Of a stretch of 64,000 nt of DNA, positions 35,930-47,814 are shown piece by piece. The notes under the pieces were generated by a model. That model was not told where the DNA came from, did no database searches, and saw nothing but the letters and a program-made list of their open reading frames with translations. Both the position numbers and the translations under genes were made by a program. The first letter of the stretch is position 1. The number at the start of each line of letters is the position of its first letter. Source of the stretch: Callorhinus ursinus (lineage: Eukaryota; Chordata; Mammalia; Carnivora; Otariidae); the NCBI RefSeq assembly GCF_003265705.1, contig NW_020312828.1, positions 59,190,391 through 59,254,390 of the forward strand, given 5' to 3'.

Positions 35930-36990
35930 AGATTTTAAAAGAGCATTTGATAAAACTTAACATTCAATTATTAATTAAAAAGAAAACTTAGTAAACAAAA
36001 TATGAAAGGGAACATTCTCTACCCTGATTAAGTATTCTACCAAAACCTACAGCAAATATCATATCAAAAAATGAAACCGTCTAAGTATACCTTTTAAAAT
36101 AAGGTATAATTTAAGGATGACCCTATTGCTCCTATTATTTGACATTGTGCTGAAGGTACTGAAGAGTAAAGGAAGAAAGAAAAGATGGTATAAAAATTAG
36201 AAAAAAAAATTTTAAACTCTTATTATATGTAGACAATATAATGGTGCTCATGGAAAATCTAGAAAGAAAATTTTAGATCCAATAAAAGACTTCAGCAGAG
36301 TTTCTAGATATAAGGGCAACAATTTTTTTTAAAAAGTCATTAACATTACTATTCAACAGCTGTAATGGTAATTGCGAAATTTTGAAAAATAACATTAATA
36401 AAAACATGGAGGGGCGCGTGGATGGCTCAGTGGGTTGAGTGTCAGACTCTTGGTTCTAGCTAAGGTCATTATCTTGGGGTCATGAAATCGAGCCCCACAT
36501 AGGGCTCTGTGCTCAGTGGGGAGTCTGCTTGAGATTCTCTTTCCCTCTCCCTCTGTCCCTTCCCCCCTCTTGTGCATGCTATCTCAAATAAATAAATAAA
36601 TACATCTTTTTTAAAAAATGGACAAATTGTAGTATTATATAATGGAATACAGTTTAGCAATTATAAACAATAAATTATTGCTATATATGTCAAAATGGAT
36701 AAATCATAAAAATATAATTTTGCAAAGTTTCATAATAAAGCATTCCAAATGGTACCATTTATTAATGTTTATAAGCAAATAAATGGTATATATATATGAT
36801 TTATTAATATTCATGTGATAAAAATACATAAAGGTGAATGAGAACTATATTGAATTGAAACAGCAACTCCAAGATAACTATTGCCTCTGGTTAAGAGAGG
36901 GGAATGAAATAGGATAGTAAGAAAGGGAGTTTTAACTAGTGTTTGTAGTATTTCCTTTAAAAAAAAATCCAAAACAAATAGGAAATCAAA
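35930..36990 (+). mobile_element. Old L1M fragment with internal deletion, plus strand
   Basis: ORF2 RT-like text ('aaaacctacagcaaatatca', 'gacattgtgctgaaggtact', 'tatgtagacaatataatggt', the decayed YADD region) runs to about 36400. After the SINE, late ORF2/3' text ('aatggaatacagtttagcaa', 'caaaatggataaatc') begins directly, so the middle is missing. Confidence 0.7.
36411..36612 (+). mobile_element. Can-SINE, plus strand, older subtype
   Basis: Head 'ggggcgcgtggatggctcag', middle 'gcttgagattctctttccct', tail 'aataaataaataaatacatc'. Short duplication 'aaaacatgga' (36401-36410) and 'aaaaaatgga' (36613-36622). Confidence 0.92.
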
Positions 36991-37154
36991 ACAGTGCCCT
37001 TACTATAAATATTTGTAATATTATTCTCTGTGCTTTTTGGTATGCATGAGACATGTTATAATACATATTATTTTTAAAACAGTGGTGAGAGATGTATTAG
37101 AATAACACTGGTCTATGAAGCACAGAACATGAGGAAGGAGGTATTTTCAGCAAG

Positions 37155-37498
37155 AAGTTATCTTAGTCCCTTCGGTCTGCTATAATAAAATACCACAGGC
37201 TTATTAAACAAAGGAAATTTATTTCTCATACTTCTGGAGGCTGGGAAGTCCAAGATCAAGGTACTAGCACATTTGGTGTCTGAGAGAGCCTTCTAGCTGT
37301 AACATCCCCTGGTAGAAGGAGCAAGGGATCTATGCGGCCTCCTTTGTAAGAGCATTAATCCCATCCATGAAGGCTCTACCCTCATGACCTAATCCCTACC
37401 AAAGGCCCCACCTCTTAATACCATCACCTTGGGGGTAAGGATTTCAACACATGAATTTGGCCTGTGCAGGGAAGGACACATACAGTCTATAGCAGAAG
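37155..37498 (-). mobile_element. Ancient LTR (ERVL-MaLR type), minus strand
   Basis: 'ctgctataataaaataccac', 'acttctggaggctgggaagt', 'ctaccctcatgacctaatcc', 'aaaggccccacctcttaata' and 'cacagtctatagca'-like end are the reverse complement of the LTR type seen on the plus strand at 46966. Solo LTR, no internal coding. Confidence 0.75.
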
Positions 37499-37594
37499 AT
37501 CTATAGTGTCATGGGGGCCGTTTGATTAGGTGGTTAAAAGCTCAATGATTCATTCATAGACAGTTAAACAAAGTAGATAAAACTTTGGAAACTA

Positions 37595-37790
37595 GTATCA
37601 GATGGACATGAGTTTGAATTTCTATTTGGTCACTCATTAGCTGTGTGGACATAGTCAACCTTAACTTCACTAAGTCTCCACATTTTCATCTGTAAATGTT
37701 AGTAACAATCGTGCCTATTTGGGGGATTATTTTGAAGACCAAATAAGATAATGTATATAAAGAATTTATTATGAATATTGGTGACATAGT
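37595..37790 (-). mobile_element. MIR SINE, minus strand
   Basis: 'gtttgaatttctatttggtc', 'cattagctgtgtggacatag', 'ttcatctgtaaatgttagta' and 'gaccaaataagataatgtat' follow the reverse complement of MIR. Confidence 0.8.
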
Positions 37791-37904
37791 CATTTGCTTT
37801 ACCTCTCTCAAGCTTGAGTTGGTTTAGTGAAATAACCTAACAAGAACAATAAATCCCAATCCAACTGGGATCTATGAGTGCTTCCAAAGAATTTAAGTAT
37901 TCTT

Positions 37905-38135
37905 AGAAAAGTGGAGTATGAGAGGAAGACCTTAGAGTCAGATAAATGGGGCTTCATGTCCAGGCTCCTCCATCTAAATTAAGTCTCTATTTTCTTTCCA
38001 AGATTAAAACAATGGAGATAATAAAACATTTTTCACAAATTTGTCATAAGTGCTGAATGAGATAAAGTATGCAATACTGACAGTATCTACCATAAACCAT
38101 AAAAGAGTTGCTCAATAAATGTTCATTGTCTTTGT
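37905..38135 (-). mobile_element. MIR SINE, minus strand
   Basis: 'cttagagtcagataaatggg', 'caatggagataataaaac', 'aagtgctgaatgagataaag' and 'gttgctcaataaatgttcat' follow the reverse complement of MIR, 115 bases after another copy. Confidence 0.75.
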
Positions 38136-38560
38136 AAAGACAAGAATAATAGGAAATGTGAGATTAAGTCACCAGAATGGGTAATCAAATGCCAAAGGAG
38201 TGGTACAGATAAGTGTTCCAGGAAGCAAGAGGGTGAAGTGTGTAAGAATGTTAAGGTTGACTCCCTTTTTTTCTGATAGGATTATTCCAAAGGTGTAATG
38301 CTTCTCAAGTCTAGGCAAAATTGCTTGTTTAAGGAAGTGACAAAATAAAACACTTCCTTTGTCTCTCAAAGAAGCTCTTGAATTTTTGGCTCATTACCTT
38401 TGAGAATCTTCTTCATCAGTCTTCTGAAACAGGATCCCTTCAGGCTTCATTCTCATATCTTATCTAGTTCAACAAACTAGTTGTCTTATCTTTTCCTGTT
38501 TTAATCTGGAGATTTCCAAGCATATTTGCCTAAATTTATGCTTCATTTGCAAGGCAGTAA
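38136..38560. other. Sequence without a recognised gene
   Basis: No named repeat or gene recognised; a 66-codon minus-strand frame at 38169-38369 has no domain. Confidence 0.5.
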
Positions 38561-38629
38561 ACTGTTGTTCAATAAGGCTTGGCTGCTGACTGTGCCTGTG
38601 TGCAGGATTAGTCTGGAGTCCTCCGAAAG

Positions 38630-38995
38630 AGCAGAGATAACCTCAGCAAGGGAGGCTTATCTGGCTTGTTTTTACAAATCAAAAACAAGTTGCTGAACAA
38701 GGGTTTATCTCAACCAGGGGAGTTCCTTGAACAATTCAGATAACTTCCTATTTGCCAACCAACTTTCTGTTATCAGGAAATGCTATACCAAGAGCCTGAC
38801 TGTGTAAAATATGCAGAAATTTTCAGCATGCATTTATATTCCAGCTAGAAAGATGATGTTGTCTAAAATACAGACAAGTGTTGAAATGCTATTAAAAGTG
38901 TACAAAGTACCCAGCAGTCAAAAAGCCAGAGCAAGCTGTCACAGATAGGCTCATATATCAACAGCACTGTGACTTTTTGTTTGCCTTTATCACAA
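38630..38995. promoter_or_regulatory. Candidate GATA-factor-rich regulatory element
   Basis: Seven WGATAR matches on either strand lie in about 360 bases: AGATAA at 38635 and 38738, TTATCT at 38657 and 38705, TTATCA at 38770 and 38987, AGATAG at 38943. About one would be expected by chance. The stretch is not an identified repeat, which makes sequence-driven enrichment by a transposon less likely. Such clusters are known in enhancers bound by GATA-family factors. Function is inference only. Confidence 0.35.
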
Positions 38996-38997
38996 CT

Positions 38998-39008
38998 TGG
39001 TATATAAA
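38998..39008 (+). promoter_or_regulatory. Possible TATA box
   Basis: 'ggtatataaag' lies just 3' of the GATA-type cluster, in a non-repeat stretch. A start would be expected about 30 bases downstream, near 39030. No open frame of note follows: the first ATG (39044) stops after five codons. A non-coding transcript or a chance match are both possible. Confidence 0.25.
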
Positions 39009-39874
39009 GAGCCATTTACCTGCCTGAGACTGAGGCAGTTGCCATGTCTCTCTTTCTTTGAAAAGGTGTATTTCAGAGTCGTGTGCCTGCCTGATGCTCT
39101 ATTTACAGGAGTTTTCTGTTTATTAGTGTTCCCAGAAATCTCCAAGAAATTCACAAGATACATTTAGAACTCCTCAAGATCAAAAGCTTCCTGCAAAAAT
39201 TGAGGGGGTAAAAAGGGACAGGAATCCTAAAGGCGTCAAAAGAAAGAAAAAACATGGCAATTTTCAGCAATGGAACTGATTACGAGGAATAAAGTGGTTT
39301 GTCTCACCAAAGAGGAAGGTGAATGGCGGATGCTGCTTCCAGGGCCACACTTTGGTGAGCAGGATCCTGTATTGCAAGGGGAATATCACAAAGTGAGGGG
39401 AAGAATATTATATGGCAAGATAGAAATGTTGAATAAAGAAGGCTAAAGTCTGACTGAGAGGAAGCAGATGAACTTGGGCAAAGCTATGCAGGAAGTTTAA
39501 TAAAGTTGCCTCAGACTTGGCAACTACTGAACAGCAGGCCTAATCTAGTATTTAATCGAGAATTCTAACTGTCACAGGAACAAGAAGTTGGAGGAAATGC
39601 TGAAAAGTAAAAATAAACAATAATGAGTCTTTTGTATGTGACAAACCACAGATAGACCAATTTTGCTTTTGGTGGGTTTTCATTATGCAAAGGGAATCAG
39701 TTCTATATGAAACAGGGTGCTTTAAAAAAAAAATCAGTTGGCAGTAAATTTGGATAATAAAGATGAGCCTCTGGATTTGAATACATTTATGAAAGATGAC
39801 TGACAAATGTAGAAAAGCTGTAAAGGACCAAGGCAGAAAATAGCTAAATCATTTACCAACAGAAAGTCTGAGAG
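39009..39874. other. Sequence without a recognised gene
   Basis: No exon-like frame. A 9-A run lies at about 39724. No repeat family recognised. Confidence 0.5.
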
Positions 39875-39887
39875 AAAAATGAAACTT

Positions 39888-40084
39888 ATATATTTTTTAA
39901 AGATTTTATTTATTTATTTGACAGAGAGATAGCAAGAGCAGGAACACAAGCAGGAGGAGTGGGAGAGGGAGAAGCAGGCTTCCCACCGAGCAGGGAGCCA
40001 GATGTGGGACTCGATCCCAGGACTCTGGGATCATGACCTGAGCTGAAGGCAGAGGCTTAATGAATGAGCCACCCAGGCACCCCA
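39888..40084 (-). mobile_element. Can-SINE, minus strand
   Basis: 'aaagattttatttatttatt' through 'gggatcatgacctgagctga' to 'gagccacccaggcacccc' is the reverse complement of a complete Can-SINE. A perfect 13-base duplication 'aaaaatgaaactt' is at 39875-39887 and 40085-40097. Confidence 0.96.
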
Positions 40085-40224
40085 AAAAATGAAACTTTTA
40101 GACAAATGTAAATCTATACTTAGGAACTGCAAAACTCTTAGAATAACTATGAAAGAATTTTTATCTGTGAAGAGTCATTCTAAGTCTCTTATGTGGGATG
40201 TAAATTCTTAGCTTGAGTTCACTC

Positions 40225-40455
40225 CAGAATCCAGGTGTGGTTCAAAAACAGAGTATGAACCAGAAGGAAGAATGTATAACCTTAAACAAGTTACCTCATG
40301 CTCTGAGACTCAGTTTCACTCTTACTGTAAAATGGGAATGGTATTGATCTCTCGAGGTTGTTGTGAGGATTAAACAAGAATATAAATACTTTGGCACTAC
40401 TTTGGCATATAGTAGATGCCTGACAAGTAGAGTCAGTCAATATTAATATTATCCC
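40225..40455 (-). mobile_element. MIR SINE, minus strand
   Basis: 'aaacaagttacctcatgctc', 'actgtaaaatgggaatggta', 'gttgttgtgaggattaaaca' and 'ggcatatagtagatgcctga' are well-kept MIR reverse-complement blocks. Confidence 0.88.
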
Positions 40456-41109
40456 CACTATCATCAGGATCTTAACTCATTTCGCCCCAAGACCTAAGAT
40501 ACAAGAAATTGTGCCTGAGTTCTAAGAGAGGACCTATAAATAAAACAGGGATAAACACTAACAAATTTTCTAAAGAAAAATGGCATGATTCCATGAGAGC
40601 AAGCAGTATCAATAGTATTAATGCTTACATGCCAGCAGGGTTCAGGGCTATGAAACAGGAACAGTGTCAATCAGGGAAAAGTTGTTTAGGATGTCTTGGC
40701 ACCAAAGTGACTGCAGGAAGTATTCAAACATGGCATTAAAAAAATCAGTGACTTACTTGCTGAGGTATTTCTTTTTCAGTTCTTTTAGTTCCTAAATAAT
40801 TCAAGGAGAAAGTCTCAGTATATGCTAAAACCTCTGCTTTTTTAACATCTTTCTAACACTTACTAATCTCCCTACTAACAAAAAGAGAACAGAACTCAGG
40901 TCTAGAGTTCTTACAGGTGAGAGTCCCTAGCTAAAATTTATTGACATGATTTGCTTTTACAGTATTTGTTCTGTGGCTGTCTTTTATTTATAACAATATA
41001 TTGCCTTTCCAATTAAGAATTGGAAAGAATTTTCCTTCAAAATACACCTATGTGCATAAAAAAATGTGTATGTAAAGAAGAATATTAAGTAAGCCATTTT
41101 CCATTAGTT
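40456..41109. other. Sequence without a recognised gene
   Basis: A 76-codon frame at 40509-40739 has no recognisable domain. Nothing else identified. Confidence 0.5.
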
Positions 41110-41282
41110 GCATGTTTTTGGTAAAGTTGCTTCAACTTTCTAGGCTTTACTTTCTTATTTATAATATGGGGTAATAACTGCACTTACCTCATAGGGATTT
41201 AAAAGTATTAATTAAATAATGTATGTGAAGTGCTTAGCCTAGCACATAGTAATATAGCCTTAATAAAAACTTGCTATGGTTA
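41110..41282 (-). mobile_element. MIR SINE, minus strand
   Basis: 'tttataatatggggtaataa', 'cttacctcatagggatttaa', 'aatgtatgtgaagtgcttag' and 'cctagcacatagtaatatag' follow the reverse complement of MIR. Confidence 0.85.
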
Positions 41283-42819
41283 TAGAAGAAGTCAATTATT
41301 GGGTTCAAAGTATGGTCCATTTTATGTAACCAATCTTCACATTTGACAGTCTAGTTATCTAAATTATCTACTCTAAAGGGGGTGAGTTAATGCTATTATT
41401 AAATAAGTAGTACAAAACACATGTATACATATAGCACAGAGTTGTCAATTATTTCCCTCCCAATCAATAGATACACTTTTAAAAATCAAGCAGGGCCACC
41501 GAGTATATTAGAGAAGAGTTATATGCGATTAAATGATAACCAAATTAACACCAAGTATCTCAGAAACCACAAAATATGCTTCTGAGTTCTCAGAAGTTAA
41601 ATAAAAGCAAAGAGAAAAATGTAATTTTTCAAGTTATGGAACATTCTCCATAGCAGAGCACATATTAGGTCACAAAACAAGTCTCAACAATTTTAAAAAT
41701 ACCAAAGTTACATTATGCATCTTTTATGACCACAATGCAATGAAAATAGAAACCAACAAGAAAAAATCTGGAATGAGCACAACTACATGGAGGTTAAATA
41801 ACATGCTACTAAACAATGAATGGGTCAACTGAAAACAAAAGAAGAAATAAAGAAATGTATGTGGAGACAAATGAAAAGGAAAACACAACAACCCAAAATC
41901 TTTGGGGTGCAGCAAAAGCAGTTCTAAGAGGGCAATGTATAGCAATACAGGTCTAACTCAAGAAGCAAGAAAAATCCCAAACAAACAACCTAACCTTACA
42001 CCTAAAGGAACTAGATGAAGAAGAATAAACAAAAGTCAAATCAAGAAGAAGAGAGGAAATGATAAAGATTAGAGCAGAAATAAATTATATAGAAACTAAA
42101 ACAAGAGAACAGATCAATGAAACAAGGAATTCATTCTTTGAAAAGATCGACAAAACTGATAAATCTTTAGCCAGACTTATAAAAAGAGAGAAAGAGAAAG
42201 AGATACAAATAAACAAAATCAAAAATGAAAGCGGAGAAATAAGAACCAATACTACAAAAATACAAAGAATTGTAAGAGAATATTATGAGAAATAATATGC
42301 TAACAAATCAGACAACCTAGAAGAAATGGATAAATTCCTAGAAACATATAACCTACCAAAACTGAAACAGGAAGAAAAAGAAAATTAGCACAGACCAATT
42401 AATAGCAATGAAATTGAATCAGTAATCAAAGAACACCCCAAAACAAAAGCCCAGCACCAGAGGCTTCAAAGGCAAATTCTACCAAAGATTTAAAGAAAAG
42501 TTAATACTTATTATTCTCAAACTATCCCAAAAAATAGAAGGGAAAGGAAAACTTCTAAATTCATTCTACATGGCCAGCATTACCTTGATTCCAAAACCAG
42601 ATAAAGACAACAAAAAAAGAGAACTATAGGCCAATATCTCTGATGAACAGAGATGCAAAAAAACCTCAATAAAATACTAGCAAACCAAATTCAACAATAC
42701 ATTAAAAAATTCATTCACCACAATCAAGTGGGATTTATTTCTGGGATGCAAGGAGTGGTCCAATATTTGCAAATCAATCAACGTAATACATCACATCAAT
42801 AAAAGAAAGATAAGAATCA

Positions 42820-43001
42820 GGGCGCCTGGGTGGCTCAGTTGGTTAAGCGACTGCCATCAGCCCAGGTCATGATCCTGGAGTCCCAGGATCGAGTCCCACA
42901 TCAGGCTCCCTGCTCAGCAGGGAGTCTGCTTCTCCCTCTGACACTCCCCCCTCTCATGCTCTCTCTCTCTCATTTTCTCTCAAATAAATAAAATCTTAAA
43001 A
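42820..43001 (+). mobile_element. Can-SINE, plus strand
   Basis: Complete head to tail. A perfect 19-base duplication 'aaaagaaagataagaatca' is at 42801-42819 and 43002-43020, inside L1 ORF2. Confidence 0.97.
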
Positions 43002-43074
43002 AAAAGAAAGATAAGAATCATATGATCATTTCAATAGATGCAGAAAAAGCATTTGACAAAGTACAATACCATTC

Positions 43075-43701
43075 ATGATAAAAACTCTCAATAAAGTAGG
43101 TTTAGAGGGAACATACCTCCATGTTATAAAGGCCTTATATGAAAAACTCACAGCCAACATCATACTCAATGGGGAAAAACTGAGAGCTTTTCCCCTAAGA
43201 TCAGGAACAAGACAAGGATGTCCACTCTCACCACTTACATATACTGTATATATATTATATATAAAAAAACCAGATCATTCCACCAAAAAACTAAAATTGA
43301 CAGATGAATTCAGTAAAGTCAAAGGATACAAAATCAATGTACAGAAATTTGTTGTATTTCTATACACTAATAATGAAGCAGCAGAAAGAGAAATTAAGAA
43401 AACACTCCCATTTACAATTGTACCAAAAATAGTAAAATACCAATGAATAAACTTAATCAAAGAGGTGAAAGACCTATACTCTGTAAACTATAAAGCACTG
43501 ATGAAAGAAATTGAAGACCACACAAAGAGATGGAAAAATATTCCATGCTCATGGATTGGAAGAACAAATATTATTAAAGTGTCTATACTACCCAAAGCAA
43601 TCTATACATATAATGCAATCCCTACCAAAATACCAACAGCCTTTTTAACAGAAGTAGAGCAAACAATCCTAAAATTTGTACAGAACCACAGAAGACCCTA
43701 A
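43075..43701 (+). pseudogene. L1 ORF2 RT remnant lacking the catalytic motif
   Basis: The open stretch reads [20 protein letters not shown], the [13 protein letters not shown] block, then '[18 protein letters not shown]' where the young L1 has about 43 residues containing [11 protein letters not shown]. About 33 residues are missing without loss of frame. The frame resumes with [20 protein letters not shown] and continues after a stop at 43444 to 43701 ([20 protein letters not shown]). No reverse transcriptase activity is possible without the two aspartates. Confidence 0.92.
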
Positions 43702-45026
43702 ATAACCAAAGCAATCTTGATAAACAAAAACAGAACTGGAGGTATCGCAATTCCAACTTCAAGTTATATTACAAAACTGTAGTAATAAGAACAGTATGGT
43801 ACTGGCACAAAAATAGACAAATAGATCAATAAAACAGAATGGCTAATCCAGAAATAAACCCACAATTATATGGTCAATTAATCTTCAACAAAGGAGGAAA
43901 GATTATGAAATGTAAAAAGACGATCTGCTCAACAAACGGTGTTGAGAAAACTGGACAGCTACATGCAAAAGAAAGAAACTGGACTAGTTTCCTACATCAT
44001 ACACAAAAATAAACTCAAAGTGGATTAATGACCTAAATGTGAGATCTGAAACCATAAAAGTCCCAGAAGAGAGCACAGGCAGTCATTTCTCTGATATCAG
44101 CTGTAACAATATCTTTCTAGATAAGCCTCCTGAAGCAAGGGAAACAAAAGCAAAAATAAACTATTGGGACTACATCAGAATAAAAGCATTTCAGCAGCAA
44201 GAGAAACAACCAACAAAACTAAAAGACAACCTATGGAATGGGAGAAGATATTTGCAAATGTCATATCTGAAAAAAGGGTATCCAAAATACATAAAAAACT
44301 TATAAAACTCAATACTCAAAAAACAAATAATCCAATTAAAAAATGGGCAGAAGACTTGAAAAAACATTTCTCCAAAGAAGATATACAGAAGGCCAACAGA
44401 CACATGAAAAAATGCTTGATATCACTAGGCATCAGGGAAATCTGCAAATCAAAACCACGATGAGCTAACACCTCACACCTGTCAGAATGGCTAAAACTAA
44501 AAACACCAGAAACAACAGGTGTCGGTGAGGACGTGGGAAATAGGAACCCTCATGCACTGTTGGTTGGAATGCAAACCAGTGCAGTCACTGTGGAAGAGAG
44601 TATGGAGGTTCCTCAAAAAATTAAAAATAGAAATTATGATCCAATAATTGCACTACTGAGAATCTACCCAAAGAATACAAAAACACTAACTGAAAGGGAT
44701 ACATGAACCCCTATGTTTATTTCAGCGTTATTTACAATAGCCAAATTATGGAAGCAACTTAAGTGTCCATAAATAGATGAATAGATAAAGAAGATATGGC
44801 ATATACATACAACGAAATATTACTCAGCCATAAAAAAGAATAAAATCTTGCCATTTGCAACAACATGGATGGATCTAGAGTACAGTGCTATTCGAAAGAA
44901 GCCAGTCAGAGAAAGACAAATACCATATGATTTCACTCATATGTGGAATTTAAGAAACAAAACATACAAACAAAGGGAAAAAAAAAGACAAAAAAACAGA
45001 CTCTTAACTATAAAAAATAGAGGGTT

Positions 45027-45254
45027 GGGGCGCCTGGGTGGCTCAGTCGTTAAGCATCTGCCTTCAGCTCAGGTTATGATCCCAGGGTCCTGGGATTGAG
45101 CCCCATATCGGGCTCCCTGCTCAGCGGGAAGCCTGCTTCTCCCTCTCCCACTTCCCCTGCTTGTGTTCCTGCTCTTGCTGCATCTCTGTCAAATAAATAA
45201 ACAAAATCTTTAAAAAAAACAAAAAACAAAAAACAAAACAAACAAAAAAAAACC
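45027..45254 (+). mobile_element. Can-SINE, plus strand, long A-rich tail
   Basis: Complete SINE in the 3' UTR of the L1, with a tail of AAAAAC units. Short duplication 'agagggtt' at 45019-45026 and 45255-45262. Confidence 0.94.
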
Positions 45255-45444
45255 AGAGGGTTACCAGAGGGGAAGTGGGCGGGCAGGAAGAATGAACTAG
45301 GTGAAGGGGATTAAGAGTACACTTATCATGATGAGCACTGAGTAATATATGGAATTGCTGAATCACTATATTGCACACCTGAAATGAATATAACACTGTA
45401 TGTTAATAACCCCAGAATTAAATTTTTAAAAAAAAATTATAGCT

Positions 45445-45685
45445 ACTTGAAGTCAGCCCATAATTACCCTGTCTAGGTTCCAGTAGTTGCTGTCCCTTTA
45501 GTCCTTCAGATCCAGGGTCGATAAGAGTTGCTCAGTTCCTAGCCCTGAAGCCCCTTGTTGGTTCCCCCAAACCAGCCCATGCTTTTATAAACAGTTCCTT
45601 TTTTTTTGAAGTGCAACTGCAAGCTTAAGAGTTCCATATAGTTTTCTAGGGGCCCAAACTGATAGGTCTTTCAAAGACACTCTTC
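45445..45685. mobile_element. Possible ancient repeat (LTR or MER type), family unknown
   Basis: 'ctgtctaggttccagtagtt', 'gctgtccctttagtccttca', 'ccccttgttggttcccccaa' and 'ttataaacagttccttt' have the look of a dispersed mammalian repeat, but I cannot name it. Confidence 0.35.
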
Positions 45686-46965
45686 CCAAACAAAATGCTT
45701 TTCCTTGTTTGTTGATATATAAAATATTTACAATAGAAAGGTGAGAAGCATTTTATTCTAAAAAGTTTAAAAGTTTCATATTCTATTTATTCACTGATTG
45801 ATACACACTTCACCTCTAAAAATATTACACAAAAGAACTAATAGAAAAAGAGAGATAAAGTTGTAAGTTAATAAACTGATAATAACCAATAACAGTGACA
45901 GCATAAATGTGGCAACTATGTGAGTTAACTTGTGGATGGAGTTTGGGTTCAGCTTCTGGACAAAGCAAGAAAAAAATCTTGATAATTTACATTAGAAAGC
46001 AAAAAATTATAATAAAGTGCAAATTATCATTGGTATTATTCTGTGACTAAATTTCATTGCACTAAAGGTGTAAACAGCAGGAAAAGTTCAATGAACTGAA
46101 GTCAGTTCTTTATTTAAATGGGATTTAATAGAGTCGGCAAGAGGGGAAGAAAGGAAGAAGAACATCCGAACACTGTGTGGGGAGAATGCGTACCAAGAGG
46201 GCAATGAGCCAAAATAATGAGGGATAGGGAGGAACAGAACAACCTTCAGAGAGGTCATTAAGTTTTGAGGGTTTATCCTTTCATTTGACTAGATGGAAAT
46301 AACTAGAAAACTGAGCAGAAATGACCAGCAATGTGTTATATTTCTGCTACTACATAGCCCAGTCTCTGATGATCTATGAAGATTTTTGTTTGGGGCTTAG
46401 TTTTTTTGTTTTGTTTTGTTTTTTTCTTGTTTTATTTTAAAAAAAAACATGGCAAAATTCATTAATGAGGAGACTTTATACTGACAAGATTTCTAATATG
46501 AAGCTTTACTATAAACAAATATATGTGATTTTAAAAAGACTTTCTATTCAAAATTCCAATGGCTATACTAAACACTGTTGATTAGGTAAACCAATTCTCC
46601 TAATTCCTCAGATGACAGGGGTCCAGGCAGAGAGCAAGATATCCTAAGAGTTCTTAGTGACAAGAGGAGGGGAGGGAGTAGGTCCCTTTCTAATGCTTGT
46701 GAGGGGCCCATATTCCTTAGGCTTAAATATTTTAAGTTAAAAATCAAGCAAACAAGCTGCTAAATAAAATATGTTTAGTTTTGCCAACTCTTTATCAACT
46801 TACAGAATTGACTTGAATTTAGACTTACTGGATTCTGTGAAGTTCCAAACCAGAATACAAAGGTGTTGGTAGATCTAACTTCTAACTCATCCCCTGGCTT
46901 TCCCCCTTTTTCTTACCAACCTGACTCCATTTCTAACTGAAGGGGTCTCATGCATATATGTGTTG
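45686..46965. other. Sequence without a recognised gene
   Basis: Includes a purine-rich patch (46130-46260) and T/A runs near 46400-46450. No gene or repeat identified. Confidence 0.5.
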
Positions 46966-47368
46966 TGATGGACTGAATATTTGCTTCCCCCCAAAATCCA
47001 TATGTTGAAACCCGAACCTCCAGTGTGGCTATATTTGAAATAAGGAAGTAATCAAGTTAAATGAGGTATTGAGGGCGGGGCCCTCATCCAATAGGATTAG
47101 TGTCCTAATAAGAAGAGCCAACAGAGTTTTCTCTCTCTCCCTCCATCTCTCCCCTCCCCTTCCCACACACATTGGTGAAAGGCCATGTGAAGACATAAGG
47201 AGAAGGTGGCCATCTACAAGCTAGGAAGAGAGCCCTCATCAGGAACCAAATTGATCAGAATTTTGATCTTAGACTTCTAGCCTCCAAAGTGAAAGAAAGT
47301 AAATTTCTGTTGTTTAAGCCACCCAATCTGTGGCATTTTATTATGGCAACCTGAATAGACTAAGGCAT
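46966..47368 (+). mobile_element. Ancient solo LTR (ERVL-MaLR type), plus strand
   Basis: 'tgatggactgaatatttg', 'aaaatccatatgttgaaacc', 'tccagtgtggctatatttga', 'gccatgtgaagacata', 'agctaggaagagagccctca', 'atttctgttgtttaagccac' and 'tatggcaacctgaatagact' match the MLT/MST-type LTR consensus. It contains no coding region. Confidence 0.85.
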
Positions 47369-47649
47369 GTATAAGCACCCAACACTGTATATCCAGGCTC
47401 TGTCCATACTTCCCACAAACAGCAACCCTTTGGCTACCCCTTGTACCTAGAAGTTTGCACAGTGATGACATGGAATGCCATCAAGAGGTCATTCCTAAGC
47501 AGAGAACCATTTGGCCAGGGAATTTAGAAATTATGAGTACCCAGAACGTGGTCTGAAAAAACAGGCACAAGCTCTGGGTGGGCACACACCCTTACTCGAA
47601 GGAATCCTGTAGAGATGAGTATGAATAAAGAAGTCCCAGGGGATCCTCT

Positions 47650-47800
47650 CAAAAATGTGGGGCTAATGCTCAGACCTTATACAGAGAGACTCAAATATGA
47701 TAGACTCATGGTGCCTCAGGGAATTGGTTTTTTTTTCTCTTCCAAATCTCTGGCGATTCTGATGAGCATGGCCCATTGGAAAACACTGTTCTAAAGAACA
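47650..47800 (+). mobile_element. Possible MER5/Charlie-type fragment
   Basis: 'ctggcgattctgatgagcat' and 'ggaaaacactgttctaaag' resemble the terminal half of MER5-type elements; the upstream part is weak. Confidence 0.4.
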
Positions 47801-47814
47801 ACTATTGTGTAGTG

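Larger units (their letters stand above)
41625..45436 (+). mobile_element. 5'-truncated L1 (intermediate age), plus strand
   Basis: Begins inside the endonuclease end of ORF2 ('tatggaacattctccatagc') and runs through RT, the C-terminal region and the 3' UTR to the A-rich end near 45436. Open pieces remain at 42059-42295, 43075-43446, 43465-43701, 44039-44305 and 44164-44463 in several frames. They are recognisable beside the young L1: 'INETRNSFFEKIDKTDKSLA', '[14 protein letters not shown]', '[20 protein letters not shown]'. A net in-frame loss of about 99 bases near 43237 removes the RT catalytic FADD. Two Can-SINEs interrupt it (42820, 45027). It is more diverged than the L1 at 405 and less than the L1M at 23553. 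Confidence 0.95.

Noticed and set aside
38998..39080. A short coding gene after the TATA box
   Set aside because: The first ATG (39044) stops after five codons and no longer frame follows; at most a non-coding transcript could start here.
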